A stretch of DNA of 64,000 nt, from the NCBI GenBank assembly GCA_937123825.1, contig CAKZKQ010000782.1:21325-85324 (forward strand), given 5' to 3'. The DNA is from an uncultured Pseudomonadota bacterium (GTDB taxonomy: Bacteria > Myxococcota_A > Bradymonadia > Bradymonadales > GCA-2716585). The notes beneath the pieces were generated by a model. It saw nothing but the letters and a program-made list of their open reading frames with translations, was not told the origin of the DNA and did no database searches. Of this stretch, positions 8,663 through 18,227 are shown piece after piece (position 1 is the first letter of the stretch; each line of letters opens with the position of its first letter). The translations under genes were made by a program, and so were the position numbers.

Positions 8663-11413
8663 TCAGGGCTGACAAAACGCGATCGTCTCAGGTGCCAACT
8701 CCACCAGGCCGGGTGCGTCAAACTGGCCGTTGTCGTTGGCGTCCAGGAAGAACGGGTTGCCGATGGCGTAAACCCGCTGACCTGGATAGACAGCCGCGGC
8801 TCGGTCGGGATCATACGCAATGATCTGGAACCAAGCATCCTGGCCGTCCTGGGTGTTCAACTCGATGGGGCCGTCAAAGTCAACGATCTCTTCAATTCCA
8901 GCGCCGATCTCAAGCTCATCAATCACCAGACCGTTGCGCACAATGTAGAGCCTCGACACCTTTGCCCAGGGGGGCGTCAGCGCACGGACATCGACGGTGA
9001 CAGACTCGGCAGAAACCAACCGCCCCGGACGCACCGCGTCGGGGTCGCTGGGCAGGCCCGGGCCAAACTCCAGATAGGCGATGGCCGAGATGACCACGTC
9101 ACCAGAGAGCACCCCATCGACGATGTCGTCCTGGTTCAACTCCGAGGCGTTGGTGGCCTCTGAAGGGACGTAGTTGCGCGGGTAGCCGACGGGCTGGGTG
9201 AGGTTGTGGGTGTCGCTGTTGCCGACCCCGACGACGCGCTGACCAAGATTGAGCAGCGTGTACCAGTCCTGCAGCGGCTCGCAGATGCTGCCGTTGACGA
9301 CCTCCAGGACGTTGAAGTCCAACGAGAAGCCATCGTCGGCGTTGGCGATGGGCTGGGTCCTGTCCCAGTTGGATGAACTGAAGTACGGCGAGTTGTCCCT
9401 GGGGTGGTTGACCTGGATCATCCGAGCGCCGGTTTGGGAACGAATCGCTGCGATCAGCTCTTCGCCATTCTGATAGGCCAGCAGCTGCCCCTGACCATCG
9501 CGGAAGGAGAGCGTCAGCGCGCCGTTGCCGGGCTTGTCGGGGTCAAACGTGGCCGGATAGGCCCCAAAGTGACCAAAGAGCGGCGAGACCTCCACGCCGG
9601 TGACCGAGGCAATCAGATCGCCTGCGCCAAGCTCTTCAATGGCTGGACCAAAGTCGGTCACGACGTCGTGATCTGAAGAGACGGCAAAATCCACCCCTTC
9701 AGCGATGTTGGACAAGACCCGGTCCACCAACGGCACCTCGCTGTCCAGGCTCGGGGTCTGGTGTTGGTGAAACTCGCCGGTGACAAAGCCGGGCGTGGGG
9801 ACCACGCGCTCGATGGTGGCCTCCAGGGACGCGTTGGATCCAGCCTCAACCGTCACCTCACCGCCCGCGACGGTGAACTCGCTGCCCCGGCTGACCTCCC
9901 AGCGCCACAGGCCGGGCTTCAGGTCGACGCTCTGCTGACCGCGCAGGACAAAAATAAGCCGCTGGGCGTTGGGGCCGCCGTCTGCAAAGGTCAGCCGGAC
10001 CTTGGCGGGCGACGGGGCCTGCTCTTCACCCAGGATCTCGGTGACGTTGATGTCCAGCGCGCCAATCTCGGGCAACGCGATCGTGGCGCCGGGCTGAGAC
10101 AGATCGATCTCGCGCTCAAAGGTCTCCCCTTGAGGGTCGGTCAGCAGGACAGTCCAGTTGCCGACCGTCCCGTAGACCTCTGCGACCCCCTGGGCGTCGG
10201 TGAAACCGGCCGCCAGGGCGCTGGAGGTGACGCCATCGCCGATGTCGCCGCTGGGAACAGCCTCAATTTGAACGTTGGGCAGCGGCTGGCCGCCTCGGGT
10301 GACCACAAACGAGGCCCGCTGACCCAGGACGTGGCCCGGGTGTTCGGGCATCTCCTGGGACCAACTCTCCAAAACGTCGGCGGCGTTGATGCCCACCGTC
10401 AGCCAACGGCGCCACGCGACGGCCTCATCCACTTCGGCCTGAGCGCTGGCCTGGCTCAAAGGCCAGGCCGGCAGATCGACGCCCACCAACGAGATGGGGA
10501 AGGTGATGTCCTGGGTGAACCACCCGTAGGCCACGTCCTGGCCGTAGGCGACCATGGTCTGGAGCTGGCGCGGCGCGGTGCGGCCAGTGCGGGGGAAGAA
10601 GACGTCGAGCGTGTCGCCCCAGAAGAGGATGTCGCCAGGGATGATGTTCAGGCGCCCTTCTTCCTGGCGGTTGGTGGCAAACGAGACGATCTCCAGGCTG
10701 GCGCTGCCAGGGCGCAGGCGGTACTCGGTGACGACCTCCACGGGCCGCTCTCTGAAGAACGCAGGGCCAAGCACGCCGGCCAGATAGCTGGAGGGCTCCT
10801 CTATCCCCGTCACCCGAACCACGGCCAGCTCACCGTCGGTGCCATCGCGGATGACCTCGACGTTCTGCGCCGAGGACGTCTTGGAGTCGATGAACGACGA
10901 GAGGATGTCCAGTCGGTCGCGGCCGCCGCTGATCTCGGGGGCCCCTTGCGGGATGGCGTCGATGATGCGCCCGCCGTCAAAGAAGAGGTTGGAGCCGGTG
11001 GCGACCCCTTCCACACAAAAGCGGGCGCGGTCATTGGCCAGCACAAAACAGCCAGGGCGGCAGGCCTGCTGCACGCCGGTGATCAACCCCGTGCCCTGCC
11101 TCACGATCCCAGCGCGGACCTCTCCAGGAGCGACGTTCTCGATGTCCGCCCCTTCAGGGCTGACCCCGTCCTGGGGCTCAGTGGGGAGCAACCCAGGCAC
11201 CGGATCATCGGCGTCGGGCTCGTCTGCATCCGCGTCGGGCTCTTCCACATCGGGCTGCTCGACGTCCATGCCCATGTCGGGCGAGTTGTCGGGCACAGTG
11301 CTGGATTTATTGCCGTCGTCGCCGCAGGCTGTCAGCGCCAGGAGCGTCGCCAGGATCAAAGCCCACCGCGCTTGTCTGATGGCGGTTTGTACGATTGGTT
11401 TGTTTGCGTTCAT
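8663..11413 (-). CDS. Lipoprotein metallohydrolase of the PHP / CehA-McbA type
   Basis: 916 aa. Signal peptide with lipobox LALTAC, followed by an acidic Asp/Glu/Pro linker (about residues 35-75). The middle holds beta-rich Ig- or carboxypeptidase-regulatory-like domains (for example PLPNVQIEAVPSGDIGDG). The C-terminal third carries a PHP-like metal site: GEFHQHQTPSLDS, AVSSDHDVVTDFG, IQVNHPRDNSPYF and GVGNSDTHNLTQPVG. These histidines and aspartates match the pattern of CehA/McbA metallohydrolases, which cleave esters or phosphoesters. It probably acts on the outer membrane or in the periplasm. The substrate is unknown. Confidence 0.85.
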   Translation of the reverse strand: MNANKPIVQTAIRQARWALILATLLALTACGDDGNKSSTVPDNSPDMGMDVEQPDVEEPDADADEPDADDPVPGLLPTEPQDGVSPEGADIENVAPGEVRAGIVRQGTGLITGVQQACRPGCFVLANDRARFCVEGVATGSNLFFDGGRIIDAIPQGAPEISGGRDRLDILSSFIDSKTSSAQNVEVIRDGTDGELAVVRVTGIEEPSSYLAGVLGPAFFRERPVEVVTEYRLRPGSASLEIVSFATNRQEEGRLNIIPGDILFWGDTLDVFFPRTGRTAPRQLQTMVAYGQDVAYGWFTQDITFPISLVGVDLPAWPLSQASAQAEVDEAVAWRRWLTVGINAADVLESWSQEMPEHPGHVLGQRASFVVTRGGQPLPNVQIEAVPSGDIGDGVTSSALAAGFTDAQGVAEVYGTVGNWTVLLTDPQGETFEREIDLSQPGATIALPEIGALDINVTEILGEEQAPSPAKVRLTFADGGPNAQRLIFVLRGQQSVDLKPGLWRWEVSRGSEFTVAGGEVTVEAGSNASLEATIERVVPTPGFVTGEFHQHQTPSLDSEVPLVDRVLSNIAEGVDFAVSSDHDVVTDFGPAIEELGAGDLIASVTGVEVSPLFGHFGAYPATFDPDKPGNGALTLSFRDGQGQLLAYQNGEELIAAIRSQTGARMIQVNHPRDNSPYFSSSNWDRTQPIANADDGFSLDFNVLEVVNGSICEPLQDWYTLLNLGQRVVGVGNSDTHNLTQPVGYPRNYVPSEATNASELNQDDIVDGVLSGDVVISAIAYLEFGPGLPSDPDAVRPGRLVSAESVTVDVRALTPPWAKVSRLYIVRNGLVIDELEIGAGIEEIVDFDGPIELNTQDGQDAWFQIIAYDPDRAAAVYPGQRVYAIGNPFFLDANDNGQFDAPGLVELAPETIAFCQP

Positions 11414-11591
11414 GAATCCCCCTTAAACAAAGGATTAGAACCCTATCAGGGCCGATCGCAACTGCCAACACCACAGACCACCGAGCCCAAAGAGGCCGCC
11501 TCGCACAGTCTCTGTCACAAAATCAACATCGAGAATCCAAGCAGTGAGCCCAACATGAGGGCATCATTAAATTGAGCCATGGATGATACCA

Positions 11592-12005
11592 ATGAAGCGA
11601 TTTATAGCACTGTGCATGTTCTTTCTGATGGGGTCTGTTGTGGGCTGTACGGCGTCCGAGGACGATGCAGCGCCGCAAGAGCAAGAGGAAGCACAAGAGG
11701 GGTGCAAAGACCTCGACGCGGACGCCTGCCAAGCATCCTCGGCGTGCCATCCGATTCGGGGCATACGCATCGACTCTGAGGCGCAGTGCCGCAACGAAGC
11801 GGCAGACTTTCTGGAGTGTGCCTCGAACAACGGCGGCGCAGACGACGTGGAGACCCTGGCCTTGTCACCACAGGGGGTCTGCCACTTCTTTGGCGACAGC
11901 AAGATCCCCAGCGACTTCACCAACGGTCAGGACCTCGATCAGGCCACCGTGCAGGACGCCTGCCTGACACAAGAGGACTTCTTTGAGCTGCCGCTGTGCC
12001 CTTGA
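11592..12005 (+). CDS. Small cysteine-containing lipoprotein, unknown function
   Basis: About 137 aa. MKRFIALCMFFLMG leads to a lipobox-like SVVGC and an acidic Glu/Gln/Asp linker. The mature part holds several Cys (EGCKDLDADACQASSACHPI, QCRNEAADFLECASNN, GVCHFFGDS, DACLTQ, LPLCP), suggesting a small disulfide-bonded domain resembling other short myxobacterial lipoproteins. The ATG at 11592 is chosen because it starts the signal peptide; 11583 is an alternative. It diverges from the PHP lipoprotein at 11413. No family recognised. Confidence 0.72.
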   Translation: MKRFIALCMFFLMGSVVGCTASEDDAAPQEQEEAQEGCKDLDADACQASSACHPIRGIRIDSEAQCRNEAADFLECASNNGGADDVETLALSPQGVCHFFGDSKIPSDFTNGQDLDQATVQDACLTQEDFFELPLCP

Positions 12006-12263
12006 TACCCACTCTGGGCCGCACCAGGGCCTGTGCCTGCACACATTGAACCGATGGATTTGATGGTGCGCAGGCAGCGCGGCGGCCAGTGGAGATCCAA
12101 CCTTTCATCTGCGCTTGGATGCGAAGAGACAAAAGAGCGCTTCAAGTCTGACCGGACCCATTCCGATACACATCCAGCCGCCAACGCCGACCTTGGTGGC
12201 ATCGCCCTCAACACGAGGCGGACCAGGGCGATCAACGCAGTGGCACGATGTAGGTGAATGGTC

Positions 12264-13853
12264 ATGGCAGAAGGGCTCTCTTTCAGGCTCGTGGAGCAAC
12301 AGGCAGACTTCAAGGTCGCCCCTGGGGTGTGGGTGTTGGACCGCTACCGGTTGGAGCGGCTGTGCGGCATGGGAGGAACGGCCAACGTGTGGCTGGCCTC
12401 TGTGGGGCACACTCAGAACAAGGTGGCCATCAAGATCCAGAACCCGGGTCAACACACCGGCGCCCACCGCTCAGAGCGTCTGGAGCGCGAGTTCCAACTG
12501 CTCAACCTCGTGTGCAGCCCCCACGTCGTGGCCGTGATCGACTACGGCACATTGCCGGACGGGCGCGCGGCGGTGGCCTTTGAGTTCATGGAGGGCCAGA
12601 CCCTGCGCGAGGCCATGGAGGAGCACGACACCTTTGACCTGACCACGGCGCTGGATCTGACGGCGCAGCTCCTGCGGGCGCTCCACGACGTGCACGTCCA
12701 GGGGATCGTGCACCGGGACATCAAACCCGACAACATCATGGTCCAGACCCAGCCTGACGGCACGCGCCGCTTGAAGATCTTTGACTTTGGGATCGCCAAG
12801 GTGACCTCGGAGGACGTGCGCCTGATGGCGGGGCTGGCGGACATGGAGATCGCGGAGCTGCTGATGCCGCTGACCTCTCCAGAGATGACGGTGGGCACGC
12901 CAGAGTACATGGCCCCCGAGCAGATCTCTGCCACCGACATCGGACCGCACACGGACATCTACGCCGCTGGGATCGTGATGTACGAGATGCTCTTTGGAGA
13001 GGTGCCCTACACGGGCAAGAACTTCTTTGAGATCGCCCACAAGCACCTGGCTGGGATTTTGCCCCCGCTGCCGGCCGATCTCCCCAACACCGTCCACAAG
13101 CTCATCTGGAAGTCCTTGTCTTGCCGCGTCGAGGAGCGCTATCCGGGCGCGGAGGAGATGCTCAGGGATCTGGACGCGACGCTGGCCAACGCGGATCTGT
13201 CGCGCTGGGACGCGGTCCACGACGCCCAGGACCAGGCGCTGGAGGCCTTTATGGCCGACGACATGATGTCCACCTGGACGCACATGAGCGACGACGGATT
13301 GGAGGTCCTCAAGGACGAGTCCGGGGTTCAACCAGACGTCAGCCCCGATGCCTGGCTCCAGGACGTGGCGGTGACCAATCAGGTGGTGGCGCTGGGTTCT
13401 TTGGAGGCCTGGAACGAGACCCCCAGGCCTGAGCCAACCATGGATGAGTCCGAGGACGCCCCCGTGATCTGGTCGTCGGTGCCCGAGCCGGCTGAAGATC
13501 GCCAACAACTTGGCAGGCGCGTGACGCTGGCCGAACCAGGCATCGCGCCCAGGGGGTTCACAAAGTCGCCCGCCAACGCCCCCTGGAACCTCCCGCCCAC
13601 CCCCCCGGCCCGGCACCACCCGCCGACCCTGGAGCTCTCTCTGACGGACAAGCTGGCGGTGCTGAGCGATCGCAGGGATCTGGAGGAAGAGGAAGAAGAC
13701 AACGCCCCCACCCAGCCGCAGGCCCCGGTCCGCCACCCCACCACACGGGAGCCGACCCTCGACAAGTTTGAGGCCGCCCCCACGCAGATCCTGCCCAAGG
13801 CCCAGCGCCGCAAGACCACCCAGCTGTGGCAAGCGTCCTTTCTGAGGTGGTGA
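12264..13853 (+). CDS. Cytoplasmic Hanks-type Ser/Thr protein kinase
   Basis: 529 aa from the ATG at 12264. AGGTGA lies at 12252-12257, which suits this start better than the ATG directly abutting it at 12258. The kinase domain spans about residues 25-300: RYRLERLCGMGGTANVWLAS, VAIKIQ lysine, VHRDIKPDNIM, FDFGIAK and GTPEYMAPEQ. A long insert after DFG (TSEDVRLMAGLADMEIAELL) lengthens the activation segment. The C-terminal 230 residues are acidic and proline-rich with no membrane span, so the protein is probably soluble. A DKFEAAPTQILPKAQRRKTT-like tail could be a phosphosite. Target unknown. Confidence 0.9.
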   Translation: MAEGLSFRLVEQQADFKVAPGVWVLDRYRLERLCGMGGTANVWLASVGHTQNKVAIKIQNPGQHTGAHRSERLEREFQLLNLVCSPHVVAVIDYGTLPDGRAAVAFEFMEGQTLREAMEEHDTFDLTTALDLTAQLLRALHDVHVQGIVHRDIKPDNIMVQTQPDGTRRLKIFDFGIAKVTSEDVRLMAGLADMEIAELLMPLTSPEMTVGTPEYMAPEQISATDIGPHTDIYAAGIVMYEMLFGEVPYTGKNFFEIAHKHLAGILPPLPADLPNTVHKLIWKSLSCRVEERYPGAEEMLRDLDATLANADLSRWDAVHDAQDQALEAFMADDMMSTWTHMSDDGLEVLKDESGVQPDVSPDAWLQDVAVTNQVVALGSLEAWNETPRPEPTMDESEDAPVIWSSVPEPAEDRQQLGRRVTLAEPGIAPRGFTKSPANAPWNLPPTPPARHHPPTLELSLTDKLAVLSDRRDLEEEEEDNAPTQPQAPVRHPTTREPTLDKFEAAPTQILPKAQRRKTTQLWQASFLRW

Positions 13854-14027
13854 AGGCGCCAGATTGAGTCTGAAGGCTTGATGCTCAACACAACGGCTGT
13901 GGTTGTGGTACAACACGGGCGATCGATCGCTCTTTTGGTCCGTGCCCCAGCACATGATGCCGAGCGGCGGCTCCCTGGTGAGCCTCCACCGACGCCGAAG
14001 GAGCCCTGAGCACAGGAGCCTTCGCCC

Positions 14028-15608
14028 GTGAGCCAAGCGGACACCTCCACGCCATCCCCCTCCCCTGGTTCAGGGCGCCTGCCCCGCACCGAGCAGCGCC
14101 CGCAGAGCTACGGCGAGCGGCTGCATGCAGCGTTTCACCAACCTGACACGCCGATCTATCGGGCCACCCAGGGCACCGTCTGGGCGCTGATCGTTTTGAG
14201 CATCGCCCTCTTTGGGGTGGAGTTGTCGCTGGACAAGGGCCACAGCGCCCACCTGTGGCTCGAGCGGATCGATGTGGCGCTGATGATCTTCTTTGGGCTG
14301 GAGATCGTGGTGCGGATCGCGACCTGGCAGCCGCCCGCGCAGAACTTCTACAAACCTTCGGCGCTGAGCCTCTTTCGCAGCCAGATCTGGCCGCGCGTGG
14401 CCTATTGCCTGGAGCCTCTGAACCTGGTCGACATCATGACGGTGCTGGCGGTTGTTCCGGCGCTGCGGGGCTTGAGGGCGCTGCGCTTGCTCAGGCTCTT
14501 GCGCTCCACGCGCCTGCTGCGCTACAGCAACCCCTTTGCAGGGGTGGTGCGGGCGTTTGAAGAAAACGGCCTGCTCTTCACCGTGGCATTCTCGCTGGTG
14601 GGGCTGATCACCATGGTCGGCGGCATCAGCATTTATCTGGTCGACGGGGAAAAGAACAACTCCATCAATTCACTGGCCGACGGGTTCTACTGGGCGTTGG
14701 TGACGCTGACCACGGTGGGATTTGGGGACATCAGCCCTCAGACGACGCTGGGGCGTCTGGTGGCGGCGGCGTTGATGATCGCCGGAATGTTCACGTTGGC
14801 CTTGTTCGCAGGCATTGTGGGGCATACCTTGCTTCACACAATCCTGTCGGTTCGCCAGGAGCAGTTTCGCATGAGCGCCCACGTCAACCACATCGTCGTC
14901 TGCGGATACAACCCAGGGGCCCGGATGCTCCTTGAAGAGATCCTCAAGGAGTTCAGCGACACCGAGCGCGAGTTGGTGATCTGCGCCCCTGGAGAGCGGC
15001 CGCCCTACGTCCCTCCCGAGTTCACCTGGATCAGCGGCGACCCCACCAAGGAGAGCGAGCTGGACAAGGTGCGGCTGGCCCACGCGGCGGCGGTGATCAT
15101 CGTCGGCTCGCGCTCTGTCGAGCCCCAACTGGCCGACGCCACCACGATTTTGACCACCTTCACGGTCCGCGCCTACATCAAAGAGCACAAAGCCACCACC
15201 CAGCGCGCCCATCCCCTCTACATCGTCACCGAAATCCTCGATGAAGAGAACGTTGAGCACGCCAAGACCGCTGGCGCCGACGAGGTCATCGAGACCACGC
15301 GCCTTGGTTTCTCCATGATGGCCCACGCCGTCTCCATGCCCGGCACCGGCGCCATCATCAGCCGCGTGGCCGCCGCAGGCGCCCACAGCCTCTACACCAC
15401 ACCGGTCCCCCCCGACATCGAGTGTCCGCAGCGCTACGACACCGTCGCCCATGTGCTCAAAAATCGACACAAGTGCCTGCTGATCGGCGTCCGAGACGCC
15501 CAGGGCGATGAGGTGATCAACCCACCCGATTCGACCACCATCGAGTCTTCCATGCAGTTGATCTACCTGGCCGAGGCCCCCTTAAAGTTCAAAAGAGGCC
15601 TTCGATGA
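14028..15608 (+). CDS. Voltage-gated-type potassium channel with a cytoplasmic RCK/TrkA-N domain
   Basis: 526 aa with a GTG start. Six membrane segments lie in about residues 45-270: S1 TVWALIVLSIALFGVELSL, an arginine-rich S4-like segment LRGLRALRLLRLLRSTRLLR, the pore filter TTVGFGD at about 226-232, and S6 LVAAALMIAGMFTLALFAG. Residues from about 287 form an RCK domain (HIVVCGYNPGARMLLEEIL) that would bind nucleotide or Ca2+ and gate the pore. Its stop overlaps the next kinase gene (ATGA at 15605-15608). This implies co-translation, and a channel/kinase functional pair is plausible. Confidence 0.9.
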   Translation: MSQADTSTPSPSPGSGRLPRTEQRPQSYGERLHAAFHQPDTPIYRATQGTVWALIVLSIALFGVELSLDKGHSAHLWLERIDVALMIFFGLEIVVRIATWQPPAQNFYKPSALSLFRSQIWPRVAYCLEPLNLVDIMTVLAVVPALRGLRALRLLRLLRSTRLLRYSNPFAGVVRAFEENGLLFTVAFSLVGLITMVGGISIYLVDGEKNNSINSLADGFYWALVTLTTVGFGDISPQTTLGRLVAAALMIAGMFTLALFAGIVGHTLLHTILSVRQEQFRMSAHVNHIVVCGYNPGARMLLEEILKEFSDTERELVICAPGERPPYVPPEFTWISGDPTKESELDKVRLAHAAAVIIVGSRSVEPQLADATTILTTFTVRAYIKEHKATTQRAHPLYIVTEILDEENVEHAKTAGADEVIETTRLGFSMMAHAVSMPGTGAIISRVAAAGAHSLYTTPVPPDIECPQRYDTVAHVLKNRHKCLLIGVRDAQGDEVINPPDSTTIESSMQLIYLAEAPLKFKRGLR

Positions 15609-17059
15609 GCGCAGAGCGCCCAAAAGATCCCAGCGCGCCGCAGACGGTGCAGGAGTCACCCCAAGAGGACTCCCTGGCAGGTGCCAACGCGTGGATCGAG
15701 GGCGTGGACGACGACTATCCATCGCAAGACATCTCGGATGGGGCGCTGGACTCGTTGCTGGACATGCTGGCCAAGCCCGTAGAGTACACCTTGCCAAGGC
15801 CGGGCCAGAGCGTGGGCGCTGACGGCCGGTATCTGCTTGAGCGGCGCCTTGGCCGCGGTGGCCAGGGGGTGGTCTTTGAGGCCAAAGACGAGCGGCTGCG
15901 CCGGGCGGTGGCGATCAAGTTTGTGCTGCCAGACGAGGACGACACCGCCGAGAGTTGGCGCCAGAAGTGCGAGCGCTTCGAGGACGAGATCGGCGTGTTG
16001 GCCATGCTCCAACATGAGCACATCGTGACCACCCACGATCGCGGGCTGTGGGAAGGCGTGCCATTTATGGTGATGGCGCTGCTTGAAGGTCAGACGCTGC
16101 GCAAGCTCTTGCGGGCCAAGGGGGCGCTCGACGCTCGACGCGCCGTGTCCTTGAGCCTTCAAATCGCCCACGGCCTGGGCGCTGCGCACGCCAGCGGGGT
16201 CATCCACCGCGACCTCAAACCCGAGAATGTCTTTGTCCAACCCGGCGACCGCGTCAAAATTCTGGATTTTGGTCTGGCGGCGCTGGCCGCTCGCCCCGAC
16301 GACGAGGTCCTGCCACTGGCGGACGCCGACCCGACCCCCAGCGAGGTGCAGCAGGGCGGCACCGCCCGCTATATGGCGCCAGAACAATGGCGCGCCACCT
16401 CACAAGACACGCGCACCGATGTGTGGGCGCTGGGGGTGGTGCTCTACGAGATGCTCACCGGCACCCACCCCTTTTTTGGCGCCAGCAGCACCAAGAGCCT
16501 GCGAGACGCGGTCCTGAACGCGGCCCCAACACCGCTGCTGTCCAGAATCCACCGCGAATCGCTGCCGACCGAGCTGCTGGAGTTGGTCAGCGCGTGCATG
16601 AAAAAGGAGGCCCGGCTGCGGCCCGCCGACGCGAGCGCGGTGGTGACGCGCCTGGAGAGCCTGCACCATCGCCTCCAGGCAGGACCCGGCCAGGTCCCCC
16701 ACACGCAGTCGTTGCCATCCATACCCGCGCGCCCCAAAACCACGGGGCCCATGCAGCCTGTGGTGCTCCCAAAACCCCCAGCGCCCAAGACGCAGCGCTG
16801 GCTGAGCACCCGAAAGATGGCCACCATCGCGGCCGTGGTCTTGGTGGTGATGGGGGCTCTGCTGTGGAAGTTTGGCAGGCTTTATACCTCGGAGGTCGAC
16901 TTCATCAACCAGGTCGAGGTCAAGCGCGCCACGCTCCCCAAGAGTCACCACGGTTGCCTGCCGCGCAACTGGCCCTTGCAGAGCTGCGTCTTTGTCGCCG
17001 CCGACCCTGTGCACTTCAGCCTCATCTTCCTGGTCGAGCCTTCAGACGCCAACCGCTGA
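15605..17059 (+). CDS. Transmembrane Hanks-type Ser/Thr protein kinase coupled to the K+ channel gene
   Basis: 484 aa; the ATG overlaps the channel stop by 4 nt. Kinase domain about residues 75-350: RYLLERRLGRGGQGVVFEA, VAIKFV lysine, VIHRDLKPENVFV, DFGLAAL, GTARYMAPEQW. One membrane span near 400-420 (MATIAAVVLVVMGALLWKFG) leaves a short extracytoplasmic tail of about 60 residues with two Cys (HHGCLP, LQSCVF), too small for a standard sensor domain. It may phosphorylate the channel's cytoplasmic RCK region; that is inference from the gene overlap alone. Confidence 0.9.
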   Translation: MSAERPKDPSAPQTVQESPQEDSLAGANAWIEGVDDDYPSQDISDGALDSLLDMLAKPVEYTLPRPGQSVGADGRYLLERRLGRGGQGVVFEAKDERLRRAVAIKFVLPDEDDTAESWRQKCERFEDEIGVLAMLQHEHIVTTHDRGLWEGVPFMVMALLEGQTLRKLLRAKGALDARRAVSLSLQIAHGLGAAHASGVIHRDLKPENVFVQPGDRVKILDFGLAALAARPDDEVLPLADADPTPSEVQQGGTARYMAPEQWRATSQDTRTDVWALGVVLYEMLTGTHPFFGASSTKSLRDAVLNAAPTPLLSRIHRESLPTELLELVSACMKKEARLRPADASAVVTRLESLHHRLQAGPGQVPHTQSLPSIPARPKTTGPMQPVVLPKPPAPKTQRWLSTRKMATIAAVVLVVMGALLWKFGRLYTSEVDFINQVEVKRATLPKSHHGCLPRNWPLQSCVFVAADPVHFSLIFLVEPSDANR

Positions 17060-17181
17060 CCGCCTGGACCATCCAAACCCCCACCTGGTTTGCGCGTTTG
17101 CTGCTGGGGGACCGGGGCCGCTTATGATAAACTCAGCGGCAGGTGGGGCATGTACACACACAGTGTTGAGACCAAAGCAAC

Positions 17182-17211
17182 AGGCGTCTGACATCCATCA
17201 TTGCTCGCCCC
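17182..17211 (+). repeat. 30-bp exact partial copy of the gene-end repeat
   Basis: These 30 bases match 62288-62317 exactly and most of 63733-63762 (core CCATCATTGCTCGCCCC). It lies between the kinase stop and the sigma-factor start. Confidence 0.75.
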
Positions 17212-17220
17212 AGAGCGAGC
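17203..17220 (+). terminator. Possible terminator hairpin after the kinase gene
   Basis: GCTCGC and GCGAGC (6-bp stem, 6-nt loop) are followed by CTTTTGTCT. The stem overlaps the repeat at 17182-17211. Short stem and interrupted T-run make it tentative. Confidence 0.35.
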
Positions 17221-17260
17221 CTTTTGTCTACGCTTTGGTATGAGGGTTCGGGGTCAAGCC

Positions 17261-17872
17261 ATGTCGAGCAATCAAGATCAGAGAGAGCGCGCAGAAGCGC
17301 GCTTTAAAGAGCACCTCACAGCGCAGCGCTGGCAGGACTCGGTGGCCGTCCTTGTGCAGACGTACGGGGACGAGGTGTTGAAGTTTCTCCATGGCTTTCT
17401 GCGCGATGCGGAAAACGCCGAAGAGGTTTTTGCCCAGTTGTGCTTGAAACTCTGCGAAGACATTGAGCAATTTCGCGGCGAATGCTCGGGCAGGACATGG
17501 TTTTACTACAAGGCCAGGTTCATGGCGCTGGACTGGCGGCGAGCCAGCGAGCGGCGCCGAGAGCAGGCGCTGGTGACCGAGGATTGGTCCAGAATGTCCC
17601 AACTGGTGGCGCAGGTGCGCTCGCGCACGCGCCCCTACATGCGCACCGAGGTCAAAGACCGCTTTGCGGCGCTGCGACGCCACCTGGATGCCGAAGAACG
17701 CACCCTGCTGATTTTTTACAAGTACCAGGCCATGAGCTCCCAGGAAGTCGCCGAGGCGATGAGTTCGCCCCAGGATCCCTGGACCCCCCAGCGCGTGCGC
17801 AAGCGCTGGCAACGGCTCAAGGCCAAGATCGCCCAGTTGGCCGCGCGCGAAGGGTTGCTCAACCAGGATTAG
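17261..17872 (+). CDS. ECF-like sigma-70 family RNA polymerase sigma factor
   Basis: About 203 aa from the ATG at 17261 (17240 is an alternative). Region 2 is recognisable: VAVLVQTYGDEVLKFLHGFL, RDAENAEEVFAQLCLKLCED, then FRGECSGRTWFYYKARFMAL and DWRRASERRREQ. Region 4 lies near the C-terminus: LRRHLDAEERTLLIFYKYQA, MSSQEVAEAMSS and RVRKRWQRLKAKIAQL. It lacks sigma region 3 and should direct RNA polymerase to a small regulon. No anti-sigma gene is adjacent; the neighbouring kinase could be the control partner. The stop codon TAG is built into the palindromic repeat that starts at 17871. Confidence 0.82.
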   Translation: MSSNQDQRERAEARFKEHLTAQRWQDSVAVLVQTYGDEVLKFLHGFLRDAENAEEVFAQLCLKLCEDIEQFRGECSGRTWFYYKARFMALDWRRASERRREQALVTEDWSRMSQLVAQVRSRTRPYMRTEVKDRFAALRRHLDAEERTLLIFYKYQAMSSQEVAEAMSSPQDPWTPQRVRKRWQRLKAKIAQLAAREGLLNQD

Positions 17873-17918
17873 GTTCTGTCTGACAATTGTCCCAAGTTCC
17901 AATTGTCAGACAGAACCT
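17871..17918. repeat. Perfect 19-bp inverted repeat (copy 2 of the 50-bp palindrome family)
   Basis: Arms 17871-17889 and 17900-17918 are exact reverse complements around a 10-nt loop. It starts inside the sigma-factor stop codon. It shares arm and loop sequence (TTCTGTCTGACA, CCCAAGTTCCAAT) with 452-511. It could act as a transcription stop or 3' mRNA stabiliser, but the recurrence points to a mobile or REP-like element. The remaining bases to 18227 hold no gene I can support. Confidence 0.75.
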
Positions 17919-18227
17919 GGGGCGGTCTCGATCCCCCACTTGCTGGCCAGCCTGTCGGCCACCTGAGACTTCTTGTCACACCCTATGGCGCCCAAGCCAC
18001 GCTTGTCCCACACCAACCTACAACCACCAAAACTTGTTTCAACATCGTGATGGTCGACATCAACGCCATTTCTGACCCCACTTCAAGCCACTGACAACCC
18101 TCCACACTTGTTCACATGGCATAGAGAATGCATATGTAGTTGGCATGTGACGTCATCCTGACGCTCGCGTGAAGGCCAGGGCCGGTCTGAATCAACAAAG
18201 ACTGAATTGGGTCGAGAGGCATATACA

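Noticed and set aside
9761..11575. 604-codon open frame opposite the PHP lipoprotein
   Set aside because: Pure antisense of a gene with signal peptide and metal motifs; Gly/Arg/Asp-rich shadow composition.
18148..18155. TGACGTCA palindrome upstream of the HEAT gene as an operator
   Set aside because: An isolated 8-mer with no second copy or promoter context; too likely by chance.
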